Shown here: piece after piece, positions 1 to 14,085 of the stretch | Numbering within the stretch: the first letter of the stretch is position 1 | Layout: each line of letters opens with the position of its first letter | DNA from: Heterocephalus glaber | Taxonomy: Eukaryota > Chordata > Mammalia > Rodentia > Bathyergidae | NCBI RefSeq assembly: GCF_000247695.1 | Contig: NW_004624854.1 | Location: 5,607,917-5,671,916, forward strand | Reading direction: 5' to 3' | Length of the DNA: 64,000 nt | Position numbers and translations under genes: made by a program | The notes under the pieces: model-generated | What the model saw: the letters and a program-made list of their open reading frames with translations, nothing else | What the model was told of the DNA's origin: nothing | The model's database searches: none

Positions 1-299
1 ATTCATGATGTTCAATAAAATAAAACAGCTTAGAGGAATTGTACTTTATTTAACAAAAAATAACCTTTACTTCAATAGAAATTGCTAAGGCAACTTAAAA
101 TGTAAACATATTCCACCCAATGCCTCCCAGCTATTGCTTAAAGATATAAAAATAAATCAGACCCTGAGACTTATCAGAGGGAACCTGAACATTGCTTGAG
201 AAGGTTCTTTTCTCATCGCTGGCCCAGGACATCCCTTCCTACCCTACATCGACATCGATTGCAGCTGGTCTGCGGCATATATGCTAATCAGCGCTGTAG

Positions 300-482
300 G
301 CAATTACCATATTTTATCTCATTTAGTCTTCATTTTAAAAAAAAGTTGAAATAGTACTAATAATATACTTATTTAATGATGGCAGAAAAGAGATACAAGA
401 AAATTCTGTCACTTGTCAAAGACCATTAGGTTTCAAGTGGCAGATCCAGGCTCTGAACCGGGCAATCAGACTCTGAGACCAT
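300..482 (-). repeat. MIR SINE (degenerate)
   Basis: Read on the minus strand this resembles the MIR core and body: a spaced copy of the 'gagcc...gaacc' tRNA-like part near 450-480, then the phrase corresponding to 'cttgtcaaagacc' and a 'tctcatttagtcttca' tail near 315-335. It is heavily diverged, as expected for a mammal-wide repeat. Confidence 0.55.
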
Positions 483-2597
483 GTTTGTATCCATCATGTA
501 ATACTAATCCTGCCTTTCATAAGTAAGAACAGGAGGAAATCTTTCCCTGGAGAGAGCAGCTATTTCTTTTCTCTGCTTTCCTTTCTTTTCCTTATTCTCC
601 TGCTTTATTTTCTTTCTCCCTTGCTTATGTCTTGGGTCCACTTATAAACACCCACAGCAGGTGCTGGCTCAGGCCTTGGTGCAGAGGGTGCTCAGACAGC
701 CAGCTGCCCCTGAAGCAAGAGGTGGACACAGGCTGCAGTAAAGACCAAAACGCCACGATCCCTGATAACACCAAGTATGCACGGTAACGCTAAGCACAAG
801 AATACTTACTCTAAGCAATAAAGCATAGACCAACACTTCAATAAGATCAGAAATTGGGAATGATATCTTGGAGACAACAATAACTGATTTTCCATGGCTC
901 ATTGCTCTCCTGAGCCCTCACAATGTCCTTGACAGTCTTACCCATATTTGTGGTTTAACTGTCCCCAAACTGTATCCACAACCCTAACCTCTCCATTAAG
1001 GTATTAAGCTTTTAATAGTAATTGTTTGATACCCCCCAGATGCTTCAGTTTCAAATTAAACCCAACACTAAATTCATGATCATTATGCTCCTGCCTCCCC
1101 AATCTACATCTCTTTTCTGAATTTCCATTAGATTTAGAGGACCTGGCACACCAAGCCGAAGATGGGTCTCCGCCTCATCTCTCACATCCAAACCGTTCTA
1201 CCAGTTTTATCTCCCAAGTGATAAATTCAATTTGTTATGAAAACAGAACCTTTTAGAACATTGTTTTTTACCATGGTAAAAATTTTATAAAAGAATTAAT
1301 CCTCCCTTAAGAGATCAAAAGGGAAAGAAGAGTTAAGGCCCACCACTGCTTTGTTTTTGAGTCAGGAACTGAGTTTTATTTCTGAGCTCTTTCCTCACTG
1401 TGGTGACTGCCATAAGGAGTCCTGAGCAGTGGAGGGAGCTGAGGGAGGTGGCTGCCATCAGGGAACCGGGCACCCATCGGTCTTCATTCAAGGACTTGGT
1501 CGGAGACCTGGAGAGCTGCAGGCAGCCCCCACACAGCCAGGTCAGAAGGATAAGGTTAGGGTGGAGATGCTGCCCAGGCCCAGGCTGCCCGCTGTGGGTG
1601 GATCCACAGCTGAGATGCAGCGCTGTCTTGGAGGGAAGCTTCGGGATAGACAGGGCATGGAGTGGAAGAGACAGGGCTGAGATTTCGGGGGCCAGGATGA
1701 GCCCTGGAGTGGAGAGACCCAGAGAGTGCCCAGAGATTCCACCTCTTACTCCGAGCTCATGCACAGTGAGGGAACTACCAGAGAGCAGGAAAGAACCACC
1801 CGGAGGGAGCAGGAGAACCATATCCAAAGTCACACAGATACACTGCATGCACTAGAAAGACAGGAAACTGCCCAGAGTTTCCTCTGTCTGCCTCCCTCCC
1901 ATCCTCCTCTCACCTACGCCCCTCATGAACTCGCTGGTTCTCAACCTTGGCAGCAAACTGGAACCTAGGAGGGGGCTTTTAAAAGTACGCAGGCCTGGAG
2001 GGTCTGAGGTAAGTGGGCTGGATGCAGCCTGAGCTTGAAGAGGCCTTCTGGGGAGTCTGCTACTGGAGAACAATGCATAGCTGAAGCCAGCAGAAGACAG
2101 GACACCGGGTCCCGGAAGCACTCTCTGTACAGGCAGAGGACAGTCTGAGAGCCAGCAAGTCCAGGACCAGTAGGTAGCATGAAGAGATGGGTGAAGCAAA
2201 GAAAAAAACACCAAACAAACAGAAAACACAGACAGACCCAATCCTTCCGTCTTTCAGGGACTGGTTCAAATCGGTCACCCCCACTGCAGTGTCTCCCTCT
2301 TCTCGCTGTTTCTCCAGTGACTGCCCACTCACACCAACTCCTGTGCACCCTCCGCTGAGTGGGGGCCAGCCCCTCGCCACCTCTCCCGGCTTTTCCTGCA
2401 GTGTCCTCTCGGGAAAGCCTGGTGCTCCTCCTCTTGCTGTATGCATCACATATTCCCTTCTTTCGCAAACTGAGCCAGCCCATTTAGATACTTGGCTATT
2501 AAGTAGTAATTCATAGCTCAAATAGGTGACACATTATCCCTTCTCCATACTAAGTGCCGGGTAAAACTGAGCTTAGATGGAAGAATTTCGGGGTGAA

Positions 2598-2757
2598 GGC
2601 TGGGTGTGGAGACACACCTACAACCTGCAACTTAGTGACTTAGTGAGACTCTGTCTCAAAATTAAAAAAAAAAAAAAAGAAAAAAAGTCTGGGTATGTAT
2701 ATGTATCTCAGTGCAAAGGCCCTGGGTTCAATCTTCAGTACCACAAAGATAAAAAAT
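2598..2757 (+). repeat. B1-dID chimeric SINE
   Basis: A 7SL-derived B1 start (ggctgggtgtggagacacac) runs into an internal A-rich linker. It is followed by a tRNA/ID-derived half containing ctcagtgcaaaggccctggg and a terminal A-rich tail. Part of the B1 half is missing. The two-part structure is the B1-dID family. Confidence 0.7.
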
Positions 2758-3083
2758 AATTTTAGGTTAAACTTCTCTAGGAGATGTACATGTCTCTTAA
2801 AATGAAAATAAATTTAAATCAAATACCATTGGATAACAATGATTTACAAATTTACAAAGCACTATTACTATTGATGTTGGTCACACTCCTATTCATAAGA
2901 GTTGAAATATTCAGCTAAGACACATAAGATACGTCTAGTTAATTATCCTTACATAAATGGGCCTAAAAATGTACTTTCTGTACAAAGAAATTTATTCTCT
3001 TAGTATAAGCATTAAGTTATTTCCCTGAGAAAGTTATTTTTTAGAGGACATAATCCAGGGCCAAAACCCAAAATCATTTACTA

Positions 3084-3139
3084 TTGTGTGTGTGTGTGCG
3101 TGTGTGCGTGCGTGTGCGTGTGCGTGTGTGTGTGTGTGT
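3084..3139. repeat. (GT)n microsatellite with GC interruptions
   Basis: An alternating purine-pyrimidine run of about 56 bp made of TG and CG steps (tgtgtgtgcgtgtgtgcgtg and so on). It is a simple repeat; the reading frame across it is an artefact. Confidence 0.95.
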
Positions 3140-3223
3140 TAGGCCAGTACATTATTCCCTGAAAATCTGGGCCCAAACTGTAAAACACTGCCACTACTGC
3201 CACTATGTGGCTTGGAATGTGCT

Positions 3224-3314
3224 TTTTTTTTTTTTTTTTTGGTTCTGGGGATCAAACTCATGTCCTTGTGCTTTCAAGGCAAGTGGCAGAACCACTGAGC
3301 TAATCCCTGGCCCT
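3224..3314 (-). repeat. ID-type tRNA-derived SINE with target duplication
   Basis: A poly-T run starts the element on the plus strand, so it is inserted in minus orientation. The B box (as gggatcaaactc) and A box (as ccactgagctaa) are both visible. The 9-bp direct repeat gaatgtgct flanks it at 3215-3223 and 3315-3323, marking the target-site duplication. Confidence 0.9.
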
Positions 3315-3875
3315 GAATGTGCTATTTTTTAAAAACTGTTTTCTGGTATAAATTCTTCTTCAGTCTGAATCTATGTAAAGAATTTGTGAACATATGCTTC
3401 TATGTTAGTATATACAATTTTTTTATGGTAGTGCTGAATCTTAAAACTCCTAATATGATAGTGAATACTGAAAAAATGTACAGGAATACATAATGGCCCC
3501 AGAAAGATCTCCCTTTATGATCCTACAAGGAAAACGTAAAGACTAAGGATTCCTCAGCTTTTTAACATGGTATTCTTCCAATTAAAATTTAAGCTGTCAC
3601 CACTATACTTAGAAACTCTTAAATCTCAGCAATCACCACCTGTTTGGACTCTCAAAATTGTCATCAAGAGCAAAAGATCCATTCTGTCTGAGTACAAATG
3701 TGGCATAATCTTACGTCAGCTATCATACTCATTAAACTGTATTTAAAATAATCAATACTTTTTAATGGACAGAATCCAAATACAGAAGCAGCACATGACC
3801 ATGTTCTGATGGGACCCCAGTAGGTTCCTGTGACCACAGGGCCACCTTCTTCCATTACATTGTTAAATAAGAAAG

Positions 3876-3965
3876 GAGGGGCCGGGGATTTAGCTCAGTG
3901 GTTCTGCTGCCTGCCTCCCAAGTGCAAGGTCCTGAGTTCGATCCCTGGTAACAAATAAATAAATA
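3876..3965 (+). repeat. ID-type SINE with target duplication
   Basis: Plus-orientation ID element: ggccggggatttagctcagt (A box) and gagttcgatccc (B box), then an AAAT-rich tail. The repeat aataagaaag flanks it at 3866-3875 and 3966-3975. Confidence 0.92.
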
Positions 3966-5060
3966 AATAAGAAAGCGGATGTTTTTTATACAGAAAATCA
4001 GAAAATTAAGGGTAAGTGAACAATAGGTTTTTCAAAGTAATGAGTAACACATACTACTCAAAAAAGAAAAACACAACTACATGCTTATGCAATTATCAAA
4101 AGTAGTCATGAACCCACTAGGATTTATGAAAACATCTACTACAGATAAAAGGCAAAGGCAGAAGAGAATGTGAGAGGAACCCAATGATATCTTTGAAAAC
4201 AGAACCTACATGCACATTCTGTACTAAGTTAGGGTTCACCTGATGAAAAATGACATCTAGGAATTTCCCTCCTTGGCAACACATCACTGGGATGAATCAC
4301 TGGTTCTAAAAGTACTATTAGCAATGAGATCGCTCATAAACCCTGGCTGTAGAGAAGTCTCTAAGTCATCACAGTGCATCCACACAGCTGAGAATGCAAA
4401 TGTGGCCGGCCAAGGCTGAAGGGCATTCCCCATCCTTGCCAGAAGAAGGTTCCTTTTCAGCCGGTCCCACTGGTTGAGCCGAAGGGACTCTGTGGAGCTG
4501 GGCACCATCACACAGTGCCTGACTTTGTTTAATGACAACAAAGGGGTCAAAGATTGAGAAAGAGACAGGCAGGGCACAGCCTCCCAAAGTAAAACCAAGC
4601 CGAACAAGGACAAATATGCACAACAGTTTAGGAGAAAGGAATGATTCTAGGTTGAAGCTTTAAATTAGAAAACATCTTCCTCGATTAGAAAGGAAACAAA
4701 AGCTATAAAAATAAATGTTTTCCAACTCTTGCCATTGTCTATTTCTGCTTTTTGATTTCCTACAGAAAGAGTGGATTTAAAGACTATCACACAAAAACAA
4801 AATATACACATTTGCTTTCTTTTAGTGATGGCAACTTGAAATTTTAGGGATAGAGATGTCATACTTTTCTACAAAAAGGAATGTTTAAGAGTAGCTGGCT
4901 GCACATTTTACAGCCATTAATAGAGCACAAAGAACACCAAGGTACCATTCACTTGACAGTTATTAATGATATCAAAGAAACAGCAGGCTTTCATTGGTTT
5001 TGTGTAGACACTTTGTTTTATTTTGTTTTGATGGTTAAAAGGATAACATACGAAGTTTTT

Positions 5061-5154
5061 TATTTTGTTGGGTTTTTTTCTGGTTTTTGGTACCGAGGAA
5101 CGAACTCGGGCTTGCGAGGCAGGCGGCAGAGCCACTGAGCTAAATCCCCGGCCC
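5061..5154 (-). repeat. ID-type SINE with target duplication
   Basis: A minus-orientation ID element with cgaactcggg (B box) and ccactgagctaaatccccgg (A box end). The near-identical repeats aacatacgaagtttt (from 5045) and aacatatgaagtttt (from 5155) are the target-site duplication. Confidence 0.92.
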
Positions 5155-5284
5155 AACATATGAAGTTTTAAGAAAAGGAGATTTTTAAATACCCTAAGTC
5201 CTCAGGGCAGACCAAAAGAAAAAAGAAAAAAAAGCAAAGATTAGCATTACAATTACAAAAGAAGTTATATAAGAATATCTTCCA

Positions 5285-5370
5285 GGGCCGGGGATTTGGC
5301 TCACTGGTTCCACCACCTGCCTTGCAAGTGCAAGGTCCCGAGTTTGATCCCCAGTACCAAAAAAAAAAGA
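5285..5370 (+). repeat. ID-type SINE with target duplication
   Basis: A plus-orientation ID element (ggccggggatttggctcact ... gagtttgatcccc) with an A-rich tail. It is flanked by agaatatcttcc and agagtatcttcc. Confidence 0.9.
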
Positions 5371-5446
5371 AAGAGTATCTTCCATGTGATATGATGGCTT
5401 TGAATTATGGTGGGTTATGTCACAGCTCTATGAAACATAGTGGTTT

Positions 5447-5528
5447 TCTTTTTTTAGTGCTGGGGATCAGACTCAGGGCCTTGTGCGTGCCAGGCAAGCA
5501 CTTTACCACTGAGCCACACCCCAAACCC
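5447..5528 (-). repeat. Older ID-family SINE
   Basis: A minus-orientation tRNA-derived SINE with the canonical rodent ID middle (ccaggcaagcactttaccac) rather than the younger variant that dominates this window. No clear target duplication was seen, which fits an older insertion. Confidence 0.75.
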
Positions 5529-6012
5529 CTTGTCATGTGTATATGCCATGTAGTCAAGCTCTATCTGTATCAGTAAGTAATGTGAGAATAAATGAAGTGC
5601 GGAAATATACAACGCATTCTATCCACAGAAGCCCTCTGTCACAAATGCCTGAGACAGGCAGACCCTTCAAGTCTATGGGACAATATAGTTGACTAAGATG
5701 GTGCTCCTATATCTGAAAACATTACGTTAAGAGTCTTTCAGCACATGGTCAGGTGGCCTACAGATCACTTCTGAGCAGTTGGAGAAAGCAGGCAGTTAAT
5801 ACTGGTTTGCTTGCTTGTCTTAGACAATCCAGCTCGGTTCCTGCTTTCCTTCCATCTCTATATTCAGGAGGAACAGCAACAGATAGCCCCATCCCTACCC
5901 CAACCCTACCCTCAATACAAATTCTTACATCCTTCATTATGCTAAAATTGTTACAAGCTGTAAAAATATGAAGCTCGACTGCTGAGGGGCAGCAACAGTA
6001 TGCATTTTCTTA

Positions 6013-7628
<1,616 letters not shown>

Positions 7629-8262
7629 CTGTAAAGCAAAATTTAAAAGATGGCTTAGCAATGAAAATCACAGAATACAGAACTTCATCTTGCAGGAAGA
7701 TGAGGAATTTCAAATTACAGCTAAAATAACCGGTGAGAGAATTCTTATCATTGGTCACTGACACTTCTAGTAAAGAAAAATACCTTAAAATTAAATACTT
7801 ATTGTGGCCACTGATTCATTACATCTTTCAGTGGCAGGCTTATAAAAGTTCAGATTCATTCACAACCTTTTCATCAATTTCCAAGGAAAACGTAAAAATG
7901 ATAGAGATTATGTCTAAACCAAATATAGGGAGTTGAAAATAAACACTATTTATAACTTCTTGATTTTACAAATCCACTGCATTATGAAGTAAGCATTTTT
8001 TAGAAATTAAAGTAAGCTAAAACCATTCAGTATCTAGAGAAAAACGGAAAAAAGTACTTAACTACAATGACAAATATAGTGAAAAAGAGGGAGTCGAGAG
8101 CACTTTCTCAACTGGCACTGGTTACCAGAACCAAATGAGACCTCTGGTAAAGAGGTAGCTTCCCTTTGCTTCCTTTATGTGTATTACTCCAGATATGCTT
8201 TGATGGATTGCAGTTTAGGAAAATACTGGAAAAATAAATAGATCACATTTATTGGGGCCTTG

Positions 8263-8727
8263 TGTTATGGATTGTATTTAGATATTCCTCCAAAGCCTCA
8301 TGCAATCATAGGTGTGGCCTTTTGGAGGTGGCTAAATCTAGGGTGTGTGAACGTGGATGAAGGGTATTATACTGGGATTAAGGTGAAAGGTACTGGAATT
8401 AGCCCAATAATTGGTTTATCATAGTTCTGGGTGTTAGTAATGGGAACCCTTACTCCGGGTGTGGGTAGTATCACCCAAAAGGCTTATAGCCTAAGTGGGA
8501 TAAAAACACAAAGGAAGCTTGCTGCTGCTGCTTGCTGCTTTCTGCCTACCCTGGTTTTCCATGGACTGTTTATCCTCTGTGATGCCCTTCAGTCAGGCCG
8601 CTCTGCCGTGGAGCTAGTTGATTATGGATTGAACCCTCTACAAACTGTGAGCTGAGATAAACTTTTCCTCCTTTAATTTCTGAGTGTTCAGTATTTTATT
8701 TCAGCAGCAAGAAAATTAACTACGATA
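8263..8727 (+). repeat. Solo LTR, MaLR-like family (TGTTATGG type)
   Basis: Starts tgttatggattgtatttaga and ends in a tail with gagctgagataaacttttcc, an AATAAA-like polyadenylation region. Its body is clearly homologous to the reverse-oriented copy at 44272-44726 and more loosely to 46752-47077 and 56059-56440: shared blocks include the 5' cctcatgcaatcataggt segment and the 3' ttcctcctttaa segment. No internal retroviral genes are present, so it is a solo LTR. I infer class III MaLR-type from the layout. Confidence 0.7.
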
Positions 8728-8789
8728 GCTGGGATGTAGCTTAGTGTATAGCACTTGTCTGGCACGCTTGAGGTTCTGGATCCAGCACA
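8728..8789 (+). repeat. ID-family SINE directly abutting the LTR end
   Basis: gctgggatgtagcttagtgt ... ggttctggatccagcac is a tRNA-derived ID core in plus orientation. Its A-rich tail has grown into the GA/GAAA tract that follows. Confidence 0.7.
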
Positions 8790-8802
8790 AGGAAAGAAAG
8801 AA

Positions 8803-8846
<44 letters not shown>

Positions 8847-8948
8847 AGGAAGGAAGGAAGGAAAGAAAGAAAGAAAAGAAAGGAAAGGAAAGAAAGAAAG
8901 AAAGGAGAGAGAGAGGGGGGGGAGAGAGAGAGAGAGAGAGAGCAAGCA
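8790..8948. repeat. Polypurine (GA)n/(GAAA)n/(GGAA)n tract
   Basis: About 155 bp of nearly pure purine on the plus strand: GAAAG, GAGA, GGAA and GAAAG blocks, then a second GA block with a G run. It produces the Lys/Glu/Arg and Ser/Leu/Phe open frames in every frame, none of which is a gene. It probably grew from the ID tail. Confidence 0.95.
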
Positions 8949-8991
8949 AGCATAGAAAATTCAGTCTCCTAATCTTTTTTTAAAAATCTGT

Positions 8992-9200
8992 TGAGGATTT
9001 ACTTTGTGCCAGGTAACATTTAAAGGGCTTTACCTGTATTAATTCACATTCTCTCACAATGCCTATCATTACATTCATTTCACACATGAGAAAAATGAGA
9101 ACTAGAGAATTTAACTAGTAAACAGCAAAGTCAGGATTTGAACCCTGGTATTATGGCTTCTGCACACCTGATCTAATACACTCTACCAGACTGCCAAATG
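8992..9200 (-). repeat. MIR SINE
   Basis: Read on the plus strand as the reverse of MIR: tttactttgtgccaggtaac, then attcacattctctcacaatg, then a 'gagaaaaatgagaactagag' block and 'caggatttgaacccTgg'. The order and spacing match the MIR body. Confidence 0.75.
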
Positions 9201-11710
9201 CTACATTTTAGATGGTAAAATGCTAGTAACCCTTTTTCAAGGACATGGTGTTTCATAGGAAACCTTAGGAAAACATCAGCAATTTTACAGGAATTGTATC
9301 ATGTTCCATCAGTGTTTCCCATTTCTTCTGCTATGTATAAGTGATTAAAGAGTCAAAAGGTTTCAACTGCACATTCTGATGTTAAGAGGTACATATATTA
9401 AGTACTTGTTAATTCCTTCTACCTTCTCTGAGAGAAATACCAACTTCACTTGGCCATCCCTTGTAATGATCTTGCTTTTTCCAAAATGAATTAGCATTCA
9501 TAAAATCTTCCAGAATTGTGTAGGTTTTAATCTCCACAAAGCTCCCAGGTGGACATCAGAAACACACTTTAACGAGGCCTGTGTAATAAGTCAATTTATT
9601 TTTTATCTCCAAAAGCAGGACACTATGTAGCTACTAGCTTTGAAAATGTTGGTGTATTTTAGATTTTTTAGGTTAAAAGAATTTGTAACTTTAGGTTACA
9701 TTCATATAACTTAAATTAACAATTACATCTTAAATTCCATGGCATTTCAAATGAACATATCCGCAATGTTCAATGGCCACCATCTCTATCTAATTTCCTT
9801 ATCTTGTATTTCTTAACTGTGAAAAAAAAAATTCTTTCCCCTTCACAAAACTTCAAGGAAAAGCAAAATGAAGGGTTTTTCCTGCCTGGCCACAGAAGAA
9901 TGCTCTATGTTTTTTTTCTTCATTAGTGTCTTAGCTACCCAGCTCAGCAGCTCCTGTTCTCTATTCCATCACCTGAAAAGAACAAGTTCTCCTTTGGACT
10001 TATTTCTTAAAGTAGTTTAATTCTTGAGCCCAAAACTGAAAGAAATGTTTGTTGTGTTTATAATATGTATAACTGCTGGGTGAACAGGGCCTATTAAACA
10101 TGCCTAGTTTGGCTCCTTCTCTATACCCCACCAAAATGACAACACGTGCACACACACATGCACACACTCACACGCTCTCTTATAGTCATAACCCAAGCTT
10201 GGAAGCATTAAAGGGCAATAACAGCAACAAAATAAAGATATTTTACACATGCAATTTCTCCAACAATGTCTCCTTTCTCTCTTTCTCAGTGTGTGTTCTG
10301 CTATACCAAGGGGATAATCGAGAGAGAGCACGGCACAGAATGCAGGAAATAAGAGCTCCAACATGGGAGATGGGCAAAGGGAATATGGGAATGGCGGTGA
10401 CCAGCATTCCCAGGATGACAGCTGTACATCAGACCCAAAGGGCAGTGGGGCAGGTCAGATGGAAAGGCTCCTGAAGAGACCTCTCAGCTAAGTTGCACTG
10501 GATAGAATCCCAGTACATTCGAGTAAGCACCAAGAGTAAACTGAGACAACTGCCGAAGAGTTGGGGGATTAATTAGTGATAAGTACAGATAAAGTTAAAA
10601 GAACATGACAAGAAAACAAAAAATCGCACAGGAAAAGAAAAACGAATCAAAGCTTACTATATTTCCACTATGATTACAGTCATACCAATGTAATTCAGAG
10701 CGAACCAAAATTGCCACGTAACAACCCTGGAAGGACAAGCGAGGAGAAGGCTGGGCGGGTAGAGACAGAGGGCAGACAACAATGCCTGCATTCAAAGGTC
10801 ATGAAGCAAAAAGAGCAAAATCATCATGGGTAGGCAGAAAAAGCAGTTGCCTCTGGTAGGAGAAATAAGAAAGAGAGGACACAGGAGTCTCAAGACGTTT
10901 TTAACAAGCCTTGCAAGCTGGTTCATTTTTTAAAACTTTGTACATATATAGCTCTCTTTTTAAAAGTAAAAAGGGATGAATTGTATACTTCAGAAAATAT
11001 AAAGTTTTCATTATAGAGAAGTGATAAATGTCTGAGGAGATAAGTATGTTTAACCTGTTTTAAACACACTACACAGTGTATATGGGTATTGAAACATCAT
11101 ACGACCCCACTGATTTGTACAATTTTTATGTTGTTATAGATCAGTTGAAAATAAATTTAATTTTACAAAAACGTATATAATCATCTCAGCTTTGGCTTCG
11201 TAAGAGACAATAATTTCAGGCAGATATTTCCACTCTTCTGTAGCTGGCTAAAAATATTTTTCAGAATTGTACAGAATGACACTTGACTGCATGAATTCTA
11301 ATTGGGTGCCCTGTGGAGGCTTTTACCTAATTATCTCTCATAAATCAAGTGCTGAGACTTTACCAAGTAGGTCAGAGGAGGACAGAAAGTCCTCTTAAAA
11401 GGAGACAATTCCATGAACTGTCCAAGTGATAATGAACAGCTGGTGCCCAAATGGTAATCCAAAGCTGCAGACTATCTTACAGCAGGATTTTGGTTTAGAT
11501 CCTGAAGCTGATGTTTTATCAAACCACTCTTTCCCGTCCACCTTATTCAAATGATTTTTGATTATCATACGGTCACGTAAGATTTCTCTTGTTACATAAG
11601 TCTAGATGTTAAGTTCTCTCAAAGTATCAACAAATCCAAAACAGTTAAGGAGTGTCCTCCAATATAACTTTCAGTACCTTTTAGATGAAAGTCATACTCA
11701 GTAACTTTTT

Positions 11711-11790
11711 TTTTTTGGTACTGGGGATCGAACTCGGGTCCTTGCGCTTGCGCAGCAGTCGGTGAAACCACTGAGCTAAATCCCTGGCCC
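11711..11790 (-). repeat. ID-type SINE with target duplication
   Basis: Minus orientation; B box as gggatcgaactcgggtcctt, A box as ccactgagctaaatccctgg. The direct repeat ctcagtaacttt begins at 11697 and at 11791. Confidence 0.92.
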
Positions 11791-12179
11791 CTCAGTAACT
11801 TTTATAGGAGCTGCAAACCTAAAATTACAAACAAAAATTTTCAGTTTAAATTCAGGACAGTAAATTTTAGCTTCAGTACCTTCAGGTAATGTTTCTATTT
11901 TAATGAAAAGGAATCAAACCACGGAGAAATCACAGACAGTAATGAAATAAAGCATACACAGTCATCTGTGTCATCACATGATTAAGGACAAAAGAAACAA
12001 ACCAAATTTCTGTATTTTAATAAAATTATGCTCCAAAGAAGTGAGTGCATCTTTGGCTGAATGATACTGTGTAATATAACACAAGTATGGATAGAGAAAA
12101 AGGAGAAATAAAATCATATTTATGTGCTGAGCGAGGTACTTAACGTTTACAGAGGGGACATTTTCTTTACTACGAGTTT

Positions 12180-12530
12180 GGTGTGGGCTGAAAGCTTGGT
12201 CTGGCCTCCCCAAATTCAGAAGTTGAAGCCCTGATCTCCCATGTGACTGTGCTGGAGGCAGGTGCTTGGGTTCAGAAGACCCAGTGGCTGGGACCCTCGT
12301 ACTCCAGCAGGAAGACGGAGAAATATCTCCTCGCTTGCTAAAAAAAGGCCATCCAAGGACATGGTGAGAGCTGTCTACAAGCCAGGGTGGAAGCCCCCAC
12401 CAGGAAGCACGGTCATCGCATCTCAATCTTAGACTTCCCAGTCTGCACAACTCTGAGAAATACTGTAAGTTGTTTAAGCCCCTCCCACGCATGATACTTT
12501 GTTTTGTTATAGCCGCTCAAGTAGATCTAC
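12180..12530 (+). repeat. MLT1-like MaLR LTR (old)
   Basis: The 3' half shows typical MLT1 phrases: ttagacttcccagtctgcac, aactctgagaaatactgtaa, and tttgttatagccgctcaagt at the end. The open frame at 11974-12492 on the opposite strand falls within it and is not a gene. Confidence 0.7.
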
Positions 12531-13893
12531 ACAAGGTCAACACTCACCGACCCATTCAGCCAATATCTTGAAACAAGTTTGAAACAAACTTCAACATCTT
12601 AAAGGTTTTTTTTTTTAAAGAAAGTTTTAAAAAGAGTGGGAAGACATTACAAATCATACACAGCAATCTATGAAGATTTCTATGGGAAATCTTCTCTACT
12701 GCAGGTTTGCTGTTCATCCTAACGGGAAGGGCTTTTGTTTATGTTTTAGAAAACCAGAAGAGTCTTCTCACCTACCACACTCTAGTGATAGCAATCAACA
12801 CCACGACTGTGAAAATATAACATAGGCTTTTCAAACTCGGAAAGGCATCTGAGCAGTTACTATGCTGAGTCATTCAAATAGCAGGTATTTCTGAATTATT
12901 GATGAGAGGCAATGAAATCATGTTCAAATTGATAGCTTTCTTTGTTAAGTATTTAAATTAAAATTACTCAAACGTACATTGTTATCCATACATAAATAAG
13001 GGCACGGAAATGGATTAAACTTTTAAGGAAAAAACCCTCGGACCTGAATACATATTTGGAATAATCATTGCCAAAGGTCAGATTTCCAAACACGAAGATA
13101 ATGTGTGCTATGACACAGCAGTGACATGACATCAATGATGGAGAGGAAACAACCCAACTAACACAGAAGGGACATTTTCCTTGTGCCACTGTCACTGTAA
13201 CTCAGTGTTGTTCAGAGACCAGGACTGTGGCTGCGAACAGGAAAACCTACCCTACCAGCTGTTACTGACATCTCAAAGCCTTTGAGAACTGAGAGTCCCT
13301 GAGCAGGCCTCCACTGCTGCCACTTACAAGACACAGACAGAGAAACCACTGTAAACGAACCTCAAGGTCCTGGTATTTGCATACTACACTCCTGAACATA
13401 CAGCACCTCCCGGAACACAGCTTCCACCCAACAGATCACTTTTTAAAACTCAGGTCTGCTGTAGCATCTGCTAGACGTTTAGCCGATGTCGTGAAAAAGG
13501 GTACAGGCGTGCTTTACAACAGTTACACAGCTTTAAACTGTGCAAAGGTGAATGACTGTTTTGGACTCTTCCTCCTTCTCCCAGGGTTTGTGACAGGGCT
13601 GCTTTAGGGCTGAGACAACTGGAAAAGCAAAACTGGTCCTAGTCCTGTCCGTCCAGTTTTTAGCTGGAGCCCTCCGGGCACTCGGCACCGCCCCCAGGCT
13701 GCCTGTCCCTGCCACCTGCCCGTGTCATTCTTCCAGAACCTGTCCCAGGCTCCTTACAAACTATGTCTGCTAGGTGACAAACAGCTCCATATGGGCAAAC
13801 TGATCCATCTTGACAATGCAATTTTATCTTCACAGGGGCCTGGTGCGCTACCCAGTCATCACTATTACTGACTACCGCACCACACTTAAGTAA

Positions 13894-14085
13894 CACTTGC
13901 CAGAGGTTAGCAGGAGTTGACTATGTAATCCTCACAACAGTCCTTGGGGTGGGCATGATCGCTTTCTGACCTTACAGCTGAGGAAACAGAGGTACAGAGA
14001 ACACTAGCTCCACGTCACGGCAGGAATGGTAAAAGAGCTGGATTCAAACCCAAACAGCACTCAGATGTTAGACAGAGATGCCAAA
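13894..14085 (-). repeat. MIR SINE
   Basis: Reverse MIR body: taatcctcacaacagtcctt, then cagctgaggaaacagaggta, then agctggattcaaaccc. Confidence 0.8.

Noticed and set aside
1333..2521. Several 80-172-residue open frames on both strands
   Set aside because: They overlap each other on opposite strands, have no recognisable domain or splice context and lie in an MFSD6 intron.
3876..3965. tRNA-like A and B boxes, considered as a tRNA gene
   Set aside because: The element has an A-rich tail, target duplication and many dispersed copies, so it is a SINE and not a tRNA gene.
8688..8983. Ser/Leu-rich and Arg/Glu-rich open frames
   Set aside because: Pure products of the GA/GAAA tract in different frames.
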